Source of the DNA: Planctomycetaceae bacterium
GTDB lineage: Bacteria > Planctomycetota > Planctomycetia > Pirellulales > PALSA-1355
NCBI GenBank assembly: GCA_003153375.1
Contig: PLYM01000261.1
Coordinates: 59,828-113,954 of the forward strand
Length of the DNA: 54,127 bases
Direction of reading: 5' to 3'
Both the position numbers and the translations under genes were made by a program. Positions 24,993 to 34,213 of the stretch are shown in pieces; position 1 is the stretch's first letter; the number at the start of each line of letters is the position of its first letter. The notes under the pieces were generated by a model. It was not told the DNA's origin. It made no database searches and worked only from the letters and a program-made list of their open reading frames with translations.

Positions 24993-25848
24993 GGGTCTCT
25001 CCCTCCCCGCGAAACCAAACACGGGAAACTTGTCGAAACGGCTCGGTGAATCCTTCGAGCCTTGCCGCTCCGATTGCCTCAAATCGTCACTCATCTCAGG
25101 GCCTCTGTTCCAAGAAGTCCCTACGCAAATCTCAAACCGCCGCAAATCTCAAACCGACACTGCCTGGGCCTCAAAAAAACTACGCGCGCCAGCAACACGC
25201 ACCCGCGGCAAAATACCGACAAGGCACACGTCAACTTTGGCGTCATCGTTCAACTCACAGGAGCCAAGCCAAACGACTCAGCTCACCATCTTCAGGCGGG
25301 GGGGGCGCTCGGGGGGGGGTATCTGTCGAATTCCGTTGTAGTGCTGGGAGTCAATCCGTTCTTTCCCCGACCATCCACGCCCATCAACCTTCGTACAGAG
25401 ACCGTGCCTTCGTCTTGAAGACCCAGACCTCTTCAGGAAGCTGCTAACTTGCCCTACGAAGATTTGCCGTTATTAGTTCGAAATTTTTCTCGAAAATCAC
25501 AGCGAGGCTACAGGTACTGGTCCTACACTCATCGGTGGCTGGCGACGTAGGTTGCGAAATTCAGCGCCAGGATTACGCTCTTCGCCAGCCATTTCTCACG
25601 CCCGCTATTCTGCTCCTGAATCGCAAAACAGTCAAGTCAAAAGGAGGGGTCGGACGCGGGGCTGTGATGTCACGACGGTTCATAAGTAGAAATAATTATC
25701 CAACTTAACTATCCAAAACATTTCTCAAAAAAAATTCAGTTTGGCAATTCAAAAAGCCCCCGAAATAGGAATAATACGGGTGGCCAGCAGGCGGCCCTTT
25801 GCGCAACCGCGCAACAAGCTTCGTTGCCTACCCGATCACTGGGCCGGA
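24993..25848. other. 856-bp gene-free region with G-tracts and an AT-rich block
   Basis: No gene is supported. Open frames here lack normal codon usage. It contains eight G (25298-25305), CGCTC, then nine G (25311-25319), and an AT-rich block (about 25680-25790) with two copies of TTGGATA 13 bases apart on the minus strand. It must hold the promoter of the HhH/HTH gene and the 3' end of the hydrolase transcript. A non-coding RNA is possible but no structure was recognised. Confidence 0.5.
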
Positions 25849-26589
25849 TTAGAACTCGACTTCCATCAAGTCGTAGCCCAGCTCGGTCTCGGGAAAGACA
25901 ACCCGGGCAGCCGCCAATTTGAGGGGATCTTCGCCATCCGCTGAAGGGCTCACGTGTACCAGCACGAGTCGCCCCACTTGGGCGTCATGTGCCAGGCGGG
26001 CCACGGCGCTCGTCACGCTGTGGCCGGTCAATTGGGCCATGTCGGCCATGGCGTCGGGGAAGTAACACTCGTGGACCAACAGGTCGACGCCGCGAATGGC
26101 CTCCACGTACGCGGACTCGGTGCTGGCCGTGGTATCGGTGACATAGGCCATCGAATGTCCCGGCCAATCGAGCCTGAAACCCAGCGCTCCGCCAGGGTGG
26201 TCAAGTGCGAAATACGACAATTGGCCGCCGGCGGCCAACGGCACCGGGGCGACCAGCGGCCGAAATTCGCAGGGTGGCTTGACCGGAAACAGGGCCTCGT
26301 TGAGCAAATGCTGCTCGATAGCCGCCAGCTTGTCGGGGGCCGCATGCACCGTGACCCGGTGCGCATTTTTGTCCCGCAGAACGTCGAACAAGTACGTTAC
26401 GCCGATCACGTGGTCCAGATGTGCGTGCGTGAGAAAGATATCCAGCTCGGGCGTGCACAAGTATTTGCGCACGCGGTACATGGCCGTGCCAGCGTCGAGC
26501 ACGATGCCCAACTCAGGCAGCATCAGGCACGCCGTTTGGCGCTCGTCGTTGGGATGATAGCCGGTGGTTCCCAACAGATGGAGCTTCAT
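25849..26589 (-). CDS. Metallo-beta-lactamase-fold hydrolase (RNase Z/PqqB-like)
   Basis: A 246-residue protein with the MBL fold: FLTHAHLDHVIGVTYL (H55, H57, D59, H60), AYVTDTTAST and VHECYFPD, then GHSVTSAVARLAHDAQVG and VLVHVSP for the remaining metal ligands. This arrangement, with the HxHxDH motif early and no exosite arm, matches tRNase Z-like and PqqB-like hydrolases; the substrate is not clear. The start ATG 26589 (MKLHLLGTTGYHPNDE) is the family N-terminus. Downstream of the AsmA-like gene on the same strand, 126 bases apart. Confidence 0.85.
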   Translation of the reverse strand: MKLHLLGTTGYHPNDERQTACLMLPELGIVLDAGTAMYRVRKYLCTPELDIFLTHAHLDHVIGVTYLFDVLRDKNAHRVTVHAAPDKLAAIEQHLLNEALFPVKPPCEFRPLVAPVPLAAGGQLSYFALDHPGGALGFRLDWPGHSMAYVTDTTASTESAYVEAIRGVDLLVHECYFPDAMADMAQLTGHSVTSAVARLAHDAQVGRLVLVHVSPSADGEDPLKLAAARVVFPETELGYDLMEVEF

Positions 26590-26715
26590 GGTGCGCCGCT
26601 GGAACAAATCGGATCGCGAGGCGCCCCCGCCGGGGTGGCCCAGCGGCCAATGTACCATGTTCGTCGCGGGCACCGGGAGAGTCGGGCGACTTTTTTGCGC
26701 GGTTTTTGCAGCCGG

Positions 26716-29700
26716 TTACGGCGAACCCGGCAGCAGTTTCTCGAGGGTTTTGACGCCGTTGATCAGCACGCCCTTGGTTGCGCCTTCGAGCATCTTTCCG
26801 GCGATTTGATCGAGAAAGTGCCGGTCCAACAGCGGCCGTTCGAGCGTGCCTTCGATGGGAATTTGCACGGTGGCCCCTTCCATCGTTCCCAACGACAAGT
26901 CGATGCCCAGCAGCTTGGCCTGAACGGGCACATCGGCCACCATGGAAATCGTTTCGTCGAGCCCCACCGAACCGTGCGTCGTGATCGGCGTGGTGCCGAC
27001 CACGAACGTCAGCCCGCGGTGATAGATGCGGCCATTGACCAGGCGAAACTCGATGTTCGAGTCGTCAACGCTCAACAGCGACCCGCTCTGCTCGGTGAGC
27101 TTCGAGGGCAGCCCCTGCCGCAAGATCGTGGTCAACTCGCCAAACACCACCAGAAACTGCTGGGCCAACGGTCCCGGCCGGGCCTGGGCTCGCAGGGCGA
27201 GCTTTCCCGATGCGTCGCCGGCCCGTGGATTGCTCAACGGAATTCGACCGCCGTCCATCGTGATCGACAAGCTTCCCTCGGCCACCGTGGCATCCGAGAG
27301 GATCGGCGCCACGAACTTCAAGCCTCGCGAGCACATTTCAGACGTCATGTGAACGTTGGTCAACAACGGCCCGCTCGGCACCAGCAATTCGGCTGGGCCC
27401 GGGCTGAGCCGCACGACTGGCGACGTGGTCAGGCGGCCTTCGGCGACCTCGACATCGATCGGTTGCGTGCGAATCTGGCCGCCGGCAAGTTGTGCAACGA
27501 TCTCTCCGGGGCCCACGCTTAGGCCATTGACCAGCATGCCGGCCCAGCCGACCGAGGCATCGCCGGTCACGTCGCGCCATGAGTCGCCAACGAGCGGATC
27601 GCCCGACAAGTGGCCGTGCACGTTGAACTGGCGCGTCTGGTGCCCCACGACCTGCACGTTCTGGCCGACATAGGGTTGCCAGATCGGGGCCAGCTTGGCC
27701 CAGTCATATTGGATTGTGCCCTTGAGATCGATGTCGCCGCCGGTCGAGGCCAATGCCAACGAGCCGCTGGCGTCGCAACTCAGCGCGTCCGAGGCGATCT
27801 CGACCTTTTCGATCTGCAACCGCTCCTCGGCCGTTTGATACTTGACGTTACCAATCATGGCGATGCGCTGCTCGCGCCAGACCACTTGCGGAGTGGCCGC
27901 GACGGTTTGATCGACCAACGACAGCTGATCGACCGTGCCGTTGACCTGGCTGGTCATCGCGCCGGCTTCATACTTCAGCGTGGCGTCGCCCGACAACTTG
28001 CCCGATAGGGCCCACGTGAGCCGGGTACGGGGGTCGTGTCGCCAGTATGCCAGGTGGCCCAAGTCGGCCTCGATGTGGGCGGCGCCGCCGTCAGCCGTCC
28101 AACCGCTGGCGCCGCGATCGAACGAGGCGCGCTGCAGCGAAACGCTGTTGGTGCCGGCCGTGAGGTTTGCTTCGCTCACGTTGGCGTGTGACTTTTCCAG
28201 GTCATAGCGACCGACGGCTGACGCGGTGACGGCCTTCTCGCTGATGAACCAGCCGTGGCCCCAAAGTTGAAACTGATCGAGCTCGCCCGCGGCCTGCTGA
28301 ACTTCGACGGCTTTGGCCGAACAGTTGAGCGTGGCCTGCAAGCTGCCCGTGCCGGCCAGGCCCCAGCCGCCAAGTCCCAGGCACGATTCGAGTCGCGGCG
28401 CCCAACTGGCCAGCGGGCCGCGCCACGAACATTGCAGCGGCACAGGGGTCGTGGCCGGGTCGGAGACCGGCTGCGTGGTTGCCACGTCCAATCGCTCGTT
28501 TCCGGCACTCACCGCGAGCTGAGCCCGATCGAGACGCTTGAGCGTCTGTTGACTCCATTGGCCGGCCATATCGAGCCGCGCGGTCAGGTTGTCTTCGCGC
28601 CAAGGTTGATGGTTGAGCGCGACCAGTTGGAACCCTTGGGCCTGAAACGTGCCCTCGGCCGCGAATTGATCGTCGGCCGAACGCTTGAGCGCGAGTTGGG
28701 CCTCGCCTTGGCCAGAGAGTTGCAACTGGTTCAAGTCGGAAAACTGCCGCAGTTGGGCCACGAGTTGAGCGAGGTCAAACTTGGCCGACGCGGTCAGGTC
28801 GTCGAGCGAGCCGGCCGCGCTAACTTGCAGAAAGTTCGAGTTGCAGTGGGCCGAGTCGACCACGATGCCGTCTTTGGTCTCGTGGGTGGCAAATTCGATC
28901 GAGAGCGGATTCTCCCACACCAATCGCCGGCCGCCCTCCCGCGCTTCGAGTTGGCTGGCATCCACGCGGCCGGTCCAGGTCATGCTGTCGGCCTGTTGGC
29001 GGCTGCCCAGGGTCAGGCTCACTTGGCCGGCCGTGATCTCGGTGCCTTCGCGAATGCGCAGAGTCGAGGGCAGCATCGCGGCCAGCCGGGCCAGGTCGAG
29101 GTTTCCCTTGAGCTCGTAGTTTTCATGCGCCAACTCGCGGACCCGATTCGCGGCCGAAAAGTCGCTAAGCTTGGCACTGCCGGTGAGCGTCAGCGTGCCC
29201 AGTGTGCAATCGACCGACAATTTCTCGATCTGCACGATGTCGCCCTGCTGCACGATGCGGCAGGGCATGTCGATGCGGTCGAGCTGGATGCGGTCTTCGC
29301 CCAATGGCGTCGCGCCGAAAACGAAGCCCGTGGCCGCGACTTCGCCGCTGACTCTGGCTTCGCCTCCTTGGGCCATCTCGCCCCAAGCCCCGGCCAGTTG
29401 CGCGGAGAGCCGACCCGTGACTTGCGCTTTGTCGACGCGGCGGCGCAGTAGCGGCTCGAGCAGTTCCAGCGGCAGCGCCGTGCACTGGCAGTCGAGCTTG
29501 CCGTTGGCCAAGGCCGCCGACTGATCGGCGGCGCCTTGGGTTTGCAGATCGACCTTGAAGCTGGCCGGCTGCTTGTCGTCGTTCATCGTGCCCGAGGCCG
29601 TGAGCGTCACTGTCTGGTTGGCCTGCGATAACCCGCAGCTCAGCGCCAGATTTTCGATCGTGAATTGTCGGCCCGATTGCTGATCGTCGATGCGGATCGT

Positions 29701-30207
29701 GGCCTCGGTGATCTCCAGCTGCGCCGCCACCTGCGAATTGCCCGGCGTCGAGAGAAAGGTCGCGAAGGCCCGCTCCAGGTTGGTGTCTTTTTCCAACGCC
29801 ACGATATGCACCACCGGCCGCGTCACGCGCACCGGACCGAGGTCCGAAAGATCGAGCAGTAGTCCCAGCAGCGTCTTGTCGGTGCTCAGCGTATCGACCG
29901 ATACCAACACGTCGCCCTCGGGGTCGGAGATTTGCAGGTTCTCGACGACCACCGGAGAGAACCAGCCCAGCGAAGCGCTGCCCAGCGAAAAGGTGCCGTC
30001 GAGCTGCAAGGCGGACTGCACGGCCCACGGCCCGATCGGGGTGTAGGCAACAATCGCCGGCGCGAAGTAACCGCCCACGCCCAGAGCGCAGACGGTCAGC
30101 AGCGCGCCATAGCGAAAGGCCCGCGACTTGCGCCGGGGTGGCTTGGCCGGTTGAGCGGGAGTGGGCTTTTCGTTGGTCTTGGAGCGGGGCGTGTCGACCG
30201 TGGCCAT
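26716..30207 (-). CDS. Large AsmA-like membrane-anchored protein
   Basis: A 1163-residue protein with a Pro/Lys-rich cytoplasmic start, one membrane helix (about residues 30-52, AFRYGALLTVCALGVGGYFA), and a long beta-rich extracytoplasmic part. The section after the helix (PIGPWAVQSALQLDGTFSLG) and the C-terminal part (VPVQAKLLGIDLSLG, GTLERPLLDRHFL) resemble AsmA/DUF748-type repeating bridges, which in other bacteria carry lipids between membranes. That role is inferred from family resemblance and is not shown here. ATG 30207 (MATVDTPRSK) is preferred to the upstream frame. Divergent from the LarA-like gene. Confidence 0.72.
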   Translation of the reverse strand: MATVDTPRSKTNEKPTPAQPAKPPRRKSRAFRYGALLTVCALGVGGYFAPAIVAYTPIGPWAVQSALQLDGTFSLGSASLGWFSPVVVENLQISDPEGDVLVSVDTLSTDKTLLGLLLDLSDLGPVRVTRPVVHIVALEKDTNLERAFATFLSTPGNSQVAAQLEITEATIRIDDQQSGRQFTIENLALSCGLSQANQTVTLTASGTMNDDKQPASFKVDLQTQGAADQSAALANGKLDCQCTALPLELLEPLLRRRVDKAQVTGRLSAQLAGAWGEMAQGGEARVSGEVAATGFVFGATPLGEDRIQLDRIDMPCRIVQQGDIVQIEKLSVDCTLGTLTLTGSAKLSDFSAANRVRELAHENYELKGNLDLARLAAMLPSTLRIREGTEITAGQVSLTLGSRQQADSMTWTGRVDASQLEAREGGRRLVWENPLSIEFATHETKDGIVVDSAHCNSNFLQVSAAGSLDDLTASAKFDLAQLVAQLRQFSDLNQLQLSGQGEAQLALKRSADDQFAAEGTFQAQGFQLVALNHQPWREDNLTARLDMAGQWSQQTLKRLDRAQLAVSAGNERLDVATTQPVSDPATTPVPLQCSWRGPLASWAPRLESCLGLGGWGLAGTGSLQATLNCSAKAVEVQQAAGELDQFQLWGHGWFISEKAVTASAVGRYDLEKSHANVSEANLTAGTNSVSLQRASFDRGASGWTADGGAAHIEADLGHLAYWRHDPRTRLTWALSGKLSGDATLKYEAGAMTSQVNGTVDQLSLVDQTVAATPQVVWREQRIAMIGNVKYQTAEERLQIEKVEIASDALSCDASGSLALASTGGDIDLKGTIQYDWAKLAPIWQPYVGQNVQVVGHQTRQFNVHGHLSGDPLVGDSWRDVTGDASVGWAGMLVNGLSVGPGEIVAQLAGGQIRTQPIDVEVAEGRLTTSPVVRLSPGPAELLVPSGPLLTNVHMTSEMCSRGLKFVAPILSDATVAEGSLSITMDGGRIPLSNPRAGDASGKLALRAQARPGPLAQQFLVVFGELTTILRQGLPSKLTEQSGSLLSVDDSNIEFRLVNGRIYHRGLTFVVGTTPITTHGSVGLDETISMVADVPVQAKLLGIDLSLGTMEGATVQIPIEGTLERPLLDRHFLDQIAGKMLEGATKGVLINGVKTLEKLLPGSP

Positions 30208-30580
30208 GGGAAAATTCCGATGGTAGGAAGGCGGAGGCGCGGCGTGGGATGGACGGCTCGGGCCGGGGATTTTAGTCGGGCGCGTCGAATCGTGGGTAGG
30301 CACCTTTCGCGCGAGAAATTGAAGCGGGCGTGCCCCCCGGCGGACGAAATGGAACCAGGGTCCGTCTTCTTATAGAATCGGCAGCGCCGGCCGCGAACTG
30401 AGGATGGTCGACGGGCAATCGTGGGACGGCTAGGATACTGTTGGTTGCCCGCGGTTTTCGCGTTCGAAGCGTTGGTTCAATCGACGCGTGGATTCGGCTG
30501 GCGCGGGCAACGGCATGCTAGCTTGCCAGCAAACGAGCACGTACTGGCCGCACCCAATTTCTCGCAGGACTCACCCCGCC
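30208..30580. other. 373-bp divergent intergenic region
   Basis: Separates the AsmA-like (minus) and LarA-like (plus) genes. It contains TATAGAAT (30371-30378) and TAGGATACT (30431-30439), which are possible -10 elements on the plus strand. No convincing -35 boxes or gene were seen. Confidence 0.35.
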
Positions 30581-31882
30581 ATGTCAGCTTTCCCCTCGAT
30601 CTTTCGCGTGCGACAAACGTTCGAGCGCCCGCGCGTGGCCGACATTCCGGGCCAGGTGCGCCAAGAGCTCGAGAAGCTGCGCCTGGAACAGTCGATCAAG
30701 CCCGGCCAGAGCGTGGCGATTACCGTGGGCAGCCGGGGCGTGGCGAACATCCACATCATCGCCAAGGCGATGGTCGACGCCATCAAGCGACTGGGCGCAG
30801 CGCCGTTCATCGTGCCCGCCATGGGCAGTCACGGGGGCGGCACCGCCGAAGGTCAGCGCACGGTGCTCGCGTCCTATGGCGTGACCGAGGAGTTCTGCGG
30901 TTGCCCGATCCGCGCGAGCATGGAAACCGTGGTCGTTTGCCAGACGGCCGAAGGTTTCGACGTCCATTTCGATCGCCAGGCGTTCGGCGCCGATCATGTC
31001 GTGGTCTGCAATCGCATCAAGCCGCACACCGACTTCGTGGGCGACATCGAAAGCGGGCTGATGAAAATGATGCTCATCGGCCTGGGCAAGCACGAGGGCG
31101 CCAAGGTTTATCACCGGGCGATTCAAGACTATAGCTTCGGGCAGATCGTTCGCAGCGTGGGGGCTCGCGTGCTGGAGTCGTGCCGCATCGTGGCCGGCCT
31201 GGGCATCGTCGAGAACGGTTACGACGAAACGGCCGCGATCGTGGGCGTCGGCCCGCGCGAATTCGAGGCCCGCGAAAAAGAGCTGCTGGTGCTGGCCAAG
31301 ATGCTGTTGGCTGGCTTGCCCTTCGACCAGGCTCATCTGCTGATCATCGACGAGATGGGCAAGAACATCAGTGGCACCGGCATGGACACGAACGTCGTGG
31401 GCCGCAAGTTTCTCTCGCACCGCGCCGCGCCCGAGGAATTTCCGAAAGTGAAGCGGATCTTGATTCGCGGCCTGACCGAGGCCACGCACGGCAACGCGTC
31501 GGGCATCGGTCTGGCCGAATTTTGCACGCGCCGCGCGGTCGAGCAGACCGATATCGAGATGACACGCATCAATTGCCTGACGGCAGGGCACATCGCGGCC
31601 GCCATGCTGCCGCTCGATTATCCGACCGACCGGGCGATGCTCGAGGCCGCGATTCCGACGATTGGCATGGTCGAGCCGCAGGACGCCAAGCTGCTGTGGA
31701 TCCACAACACGCTCGAATTGAGCGAGGTGGAATGCTCGGCCGCCTTTTGGGACGAAGCCGCTGGGCGTTCGGATCTTGAAATCCTCAGCGATCCCCGTCC
31801 CCTGCCCTTCGATGCGGCGGGCAATCTGCCGCAGGGCGGAGTGCGTGCTCTGGCCGCAAAGAATGAGCACGTCAGAGCTTAG
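30581..31882 (+). CDS. LarA-like protein (lactate racemase N-terminal / DUF2088 domain)
   Basis: A 433-residue protein with the LarA-type fold: AMGSHGGGTAEG (H84), VVCNRIKPHTDF (K147, H149), GLMKMMLIGLGKHEGAKV (K162, K170, H171), and a late DEMGKNISGTGMDTNV. In LarA proteins, such His and Lys residues hold a nickel-pincer cofactor; here they look preserved in the first half. No larB, larC or larE gene for cofactor synthesis is near, so racemase activity is not certain and another 2-hydroxyacid isomerase role is possible. Starts at ATG 30581. Convergent with the M50 peptidase gene (28 bases). Confidence 0.8.
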   Translation: MSAFPSIFRVRQTFERPRVADIPGQVRQELEKLRLEQSIKPGQSVAITVGSRGVANIHIIAKAMVDAIKRLGAAPFIVPAMGSHGGGTAEGQRTVLASYGVTEEFCGCPIRASMETVVVCQTAEGFDVHFDRQAFGADHVVVCNRIKPHTDFVGDIESGLMKMMLIGLGKHEGAKVYHRAIQDYSFGQIVRSVGARVLESCRIVAGLGIVENGYDETAAIVGVGPREFEAREKELLVLAKMLLAGLPFDQAHLLIIDEMGKNISGTGMDTNVVGRKFLSHRAAPEEFPKVKRILIRGLTEATHGNASGIGLAEFCTRRAVEQTDIEMTRINCLTAGHIAAAMLPLDYPTDRAMLEAAIPTIGMVEPQDAKLLWIHNTLELSEVECSAAFWDEAAGRSDLEILSDPRPLPFDAAGNLPQGGVRALAAKNEHVRA

Positions 31883-31909
31883 CGAGCGCCTTGGAGCTTA
31901 ACGGGCGCG

Positions 31910-34150
31910 TTAGAGCTTGAAGTTGAACGTGCGGATCAGATAGCGCCAGACGCGCTGGCCGAGGGGTTGCCAGTTGGCCGATATTTTGGCGGTGCCTCGC
32001 AGACCCTGGATGAGCCGGCCGTCGGGATCCTCGATCGCGGCCAAGGCCTGGAACGTGGTGTTCAGCGGACGCTCCATGCCCGACTCGTCCTGCTTGCTCA
32101 TCAATTCGCCGCCGGCCTTGCTCGACAGGTGGCGCGGCGAAACCTTGATCTCGGGACCGATCTCGCCGATCTGGGTGTGGAAGGAGCGATACGGCATTTC
32201 GTCGAGCTTGACCGTCACCGGCTGGCCGATCTGCACGAAGTCGATGTCGTCCTGATCGATCGCGATGTGCGCTTCCCATTCGTGCGGGTTGCCGATTTCG
32301 CAGAACAGACGCATGTCGCCGGCCATGTAGGCGCCGAGGTTCTTTTCCTCCAGCGGGCTACCCGACCAGCGGGGCAGGTCGCCGCCATTGCTCGGGCGCG
32401 CCGGCACTTCCGGCGGCGGCAGCACCGTGCCGGCCACGGGCGCTACCAACTCCAGCCGCTTGAAGTCTTCCTGCTTGTGCTTGAGTTGAATTCTCAGCGA
32501 CTCGAGCGACTTGGTCACTTCCGGCAGCTCGAGCGCGGCCCCGCGGTCCTTCAACGAGAACTGGGCCTTTTTCAGGGTCTCGATTTTGACTTCGTTCTTC
32601 TTGATCTGCGATTCGATCTCTCGGATGTCATAAGCCAGATCGAGGTTGACGAGCTGGCCCAGCGTTTCGCCGGCCGCGACCTGTTGGCCGGGTTTGACGA
32701 CGATCTTTTCGAGGGTGCCCGGCACCTCGGCGTAGACGGGCGAGGCATTGCGCGGCTTGAGTTCCAGGGTACACAGCACCCGATAGGGCAGCGGGCAGAA
32801 CGTGATGAAAAGCGCGGCCACGGCCAAAATGCTCAATGTGATATTGACGTTCTTGCGTTTCACTTGATCGAGCCTTCCGGGGACGTAGAAGAATTTTCCC
32901 ACCTTGTACAAGGGCATGGCCACGAGGCTCGTGATCGAGATCACGGCCAGCGTCTGGCTAACGACCTTCAGGCCGTACGGTTCGAACACCTTGTACAAGA
33001 ACCAGATAATTCCAAACAAAATGAGCCAGCGGTAGATGGCCGCCGCGATCGTAAAGCAGGCGAAGAAAATCTGGTTGCGCTGGGGCAGAAACGGGTCTTC
33101 GGGCTGCTCGAGGCCCAGGCACCAGGTGCCCAACTTGCGATTGAGAATCGTGGTCGACTTCTGCCGCAGGTTGGGAATCTCCATCAGGTCGGAAAGGATG
33201 TAGTAGCCGTCGTAGCGCAGCAGCGGGTTGGCGTTGAACATCACGGTGCTGACCGAGCAGATGAACATCGTGCTCAAGCACAACTGGTGCAGCAAGCCGG
33301 GCTCGCTGAACCACCACAGGAACGTGCAGATCGAGGCGATGACGATTTCGATGTACATGCCCGCCGCGCCAATATAGGCGCGGTGCCACTTGTTGGGCAG
33401 CATCCAGGAATCCGAAACGTTGCAATACAGGCAGGGCGTCATCACGAGAAACATCACGCCCATCTCGTGGCACTCGCCGCCAAAATGTTTGCACGTCAAT
33501 CCATGACCGAACTCGTGGATCACCTTGGTGACGGCCAGCGTGGCGCCCAGGTAGATCCAGTTCTTGGCCTCGAAGAACTGATGGAACGTGGGCAGCTTGT
33601 TGTGGAACTGATCGAACTGCACCAGCACCAGCGACAACGCGGCCAGGGCCAGCACGGCGCAGACGAACCGCGCCGGACCGCCATAGATCCAGCGCATCTT
33701 CGGATATAGCCACTCGAGCAGGTTGTTCGGGTCGATGCCCTTGAAACGCATCGCCAGGATGTTCGAGAGCGAAGCGAGAACCTCTTTCCTCCGTTTCTCG
33801 CCGCGCCGCTTCTTGAGCTGCACCCCCTGCCCCGACACGTTGGCGATGACCAGGCCGTTGCCGTGCAACATGCCGACGAACTGGCCCAGTTCCTCGACCG
33901 TGATCTTCTGGGGCGGAAACAGCTTCTCGAACTCGATTTTGATCTCGTCGAGACTCGTCTGGCCGTCGAGCATCTTGAGGATCGCGTACTCTTCCTCTTG
34001 AAAGCGGAAGTAGTGCAGGCCGACCGGTTCCTTGACGACCCAATACAGCTGACCGAGATAGCGGTGCTGCAGCGCGGTCAGATCCGGGCGCATCCGCATC
34101 GGAAGCTGCCGCGCGGAGCTGGAAACCAGACTGTCGGCCAACGTGACCAT
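31910..34150 (-). CDS. PqqD-like / M50 site-2 protease / HlyD-adaptor fusion
   Basis: A 746-residue protein in three parts. Residues about 22-110 look like a PqqD-type winged helix (RPDLTALQHRYLGQLYWVVK ... YAILKMLDGQTSLDEI), a fold used for peptide recognition in RiPP pathways. Residues about 155-450 are a polytopic M50 metalloprotease with the zinc site KVIHEFGHGL (HEFGH 212-216) and the late NPLLRYDGYYIL motif carrying the third ligand aspartate. Residues about 465-745 form a biotinyl-lipoyl/HlyD-type adaptor with a helical hairpin. It is the last gene of a three-gene minus-strand operon with two other adaptor genes. ATG 34150 is used. No ABC or RND transporter is adjacent. Confidence 0.85.
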   Translation of the reverse strand: MVTLADSLVSSSARQLPMRMRPDLTALQHRYLGQLYWVVKEPVGLHYFRFQEEEYAILKMLDGQTSLDEIKIEFEKLFPPQKITVEELGQFVGMLHGNGLVIANVSGQGVQLKKRRGEKRRKEVLASLSNILAMRFKGIDPNNLLEWLYPKMRWIYGGPARFVCAVLALAALSLVLVQFDQFHNKLPTFHQFFEAKNWIYLGATLAVTKVIHEFGHGLTCKHFGGECHEMGVMFLVMTPCLYCNVSDSWMLPNKWHRAYIGAAGMYIEIVIASICTFLWWFSEPGLLHQLCLSTMFICSVSTVMFNANPLLRYDGYYILSDLMEIPNLRQKSTTILNRKLGTWCLGLEQPEDPFLPQRNQIFFACFTIAAAIYRWLILFGIIWFLYKVFEPYGLKVVSQTLAVISITSLVAMPLYKVGKFFYVPGRLDQVKRKNVNITLSILAVAALFITFCPLPYRVLCTLELKPRNASPVYAEVPGTLEKIVVKPGQQVAAGETLGQLVNLDLAYDIREIESQIKKNEVKIETLKKAQFSLKDRGAALELPEVTKSLESLRIQLKHKQEDFKRLELVAPVAGTVLPPPEVPARPSNGGDLPRWSGSPLEEKNLGAYMAGDMRLFCEIGNPHEWEAHIAIDQDDIDFVQIGQPVTVKLDEMPYRSFHTQIGEIGPEIKVSPRHLSSKAGGELMSKQDESGMERPLNTTFQALAAIEDPDGRLIQGLRGTAKISANWQPLGQRVWRYLIRTFNFKL

Positions 34151-34213
34151 CAAGAGGACTCAGCTTTGAGGTTGCCGCCCGAGCGACGCAGCGATGCGCG
34201 TTAGCTCTCGGCG

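Noticed and set aside
25000-25450. Several overlapping open frames before the HhH gene
   Set aside because: They overlap each other in three frames, have atypical composition and contain the G-tracts; none has a recognisable domain.
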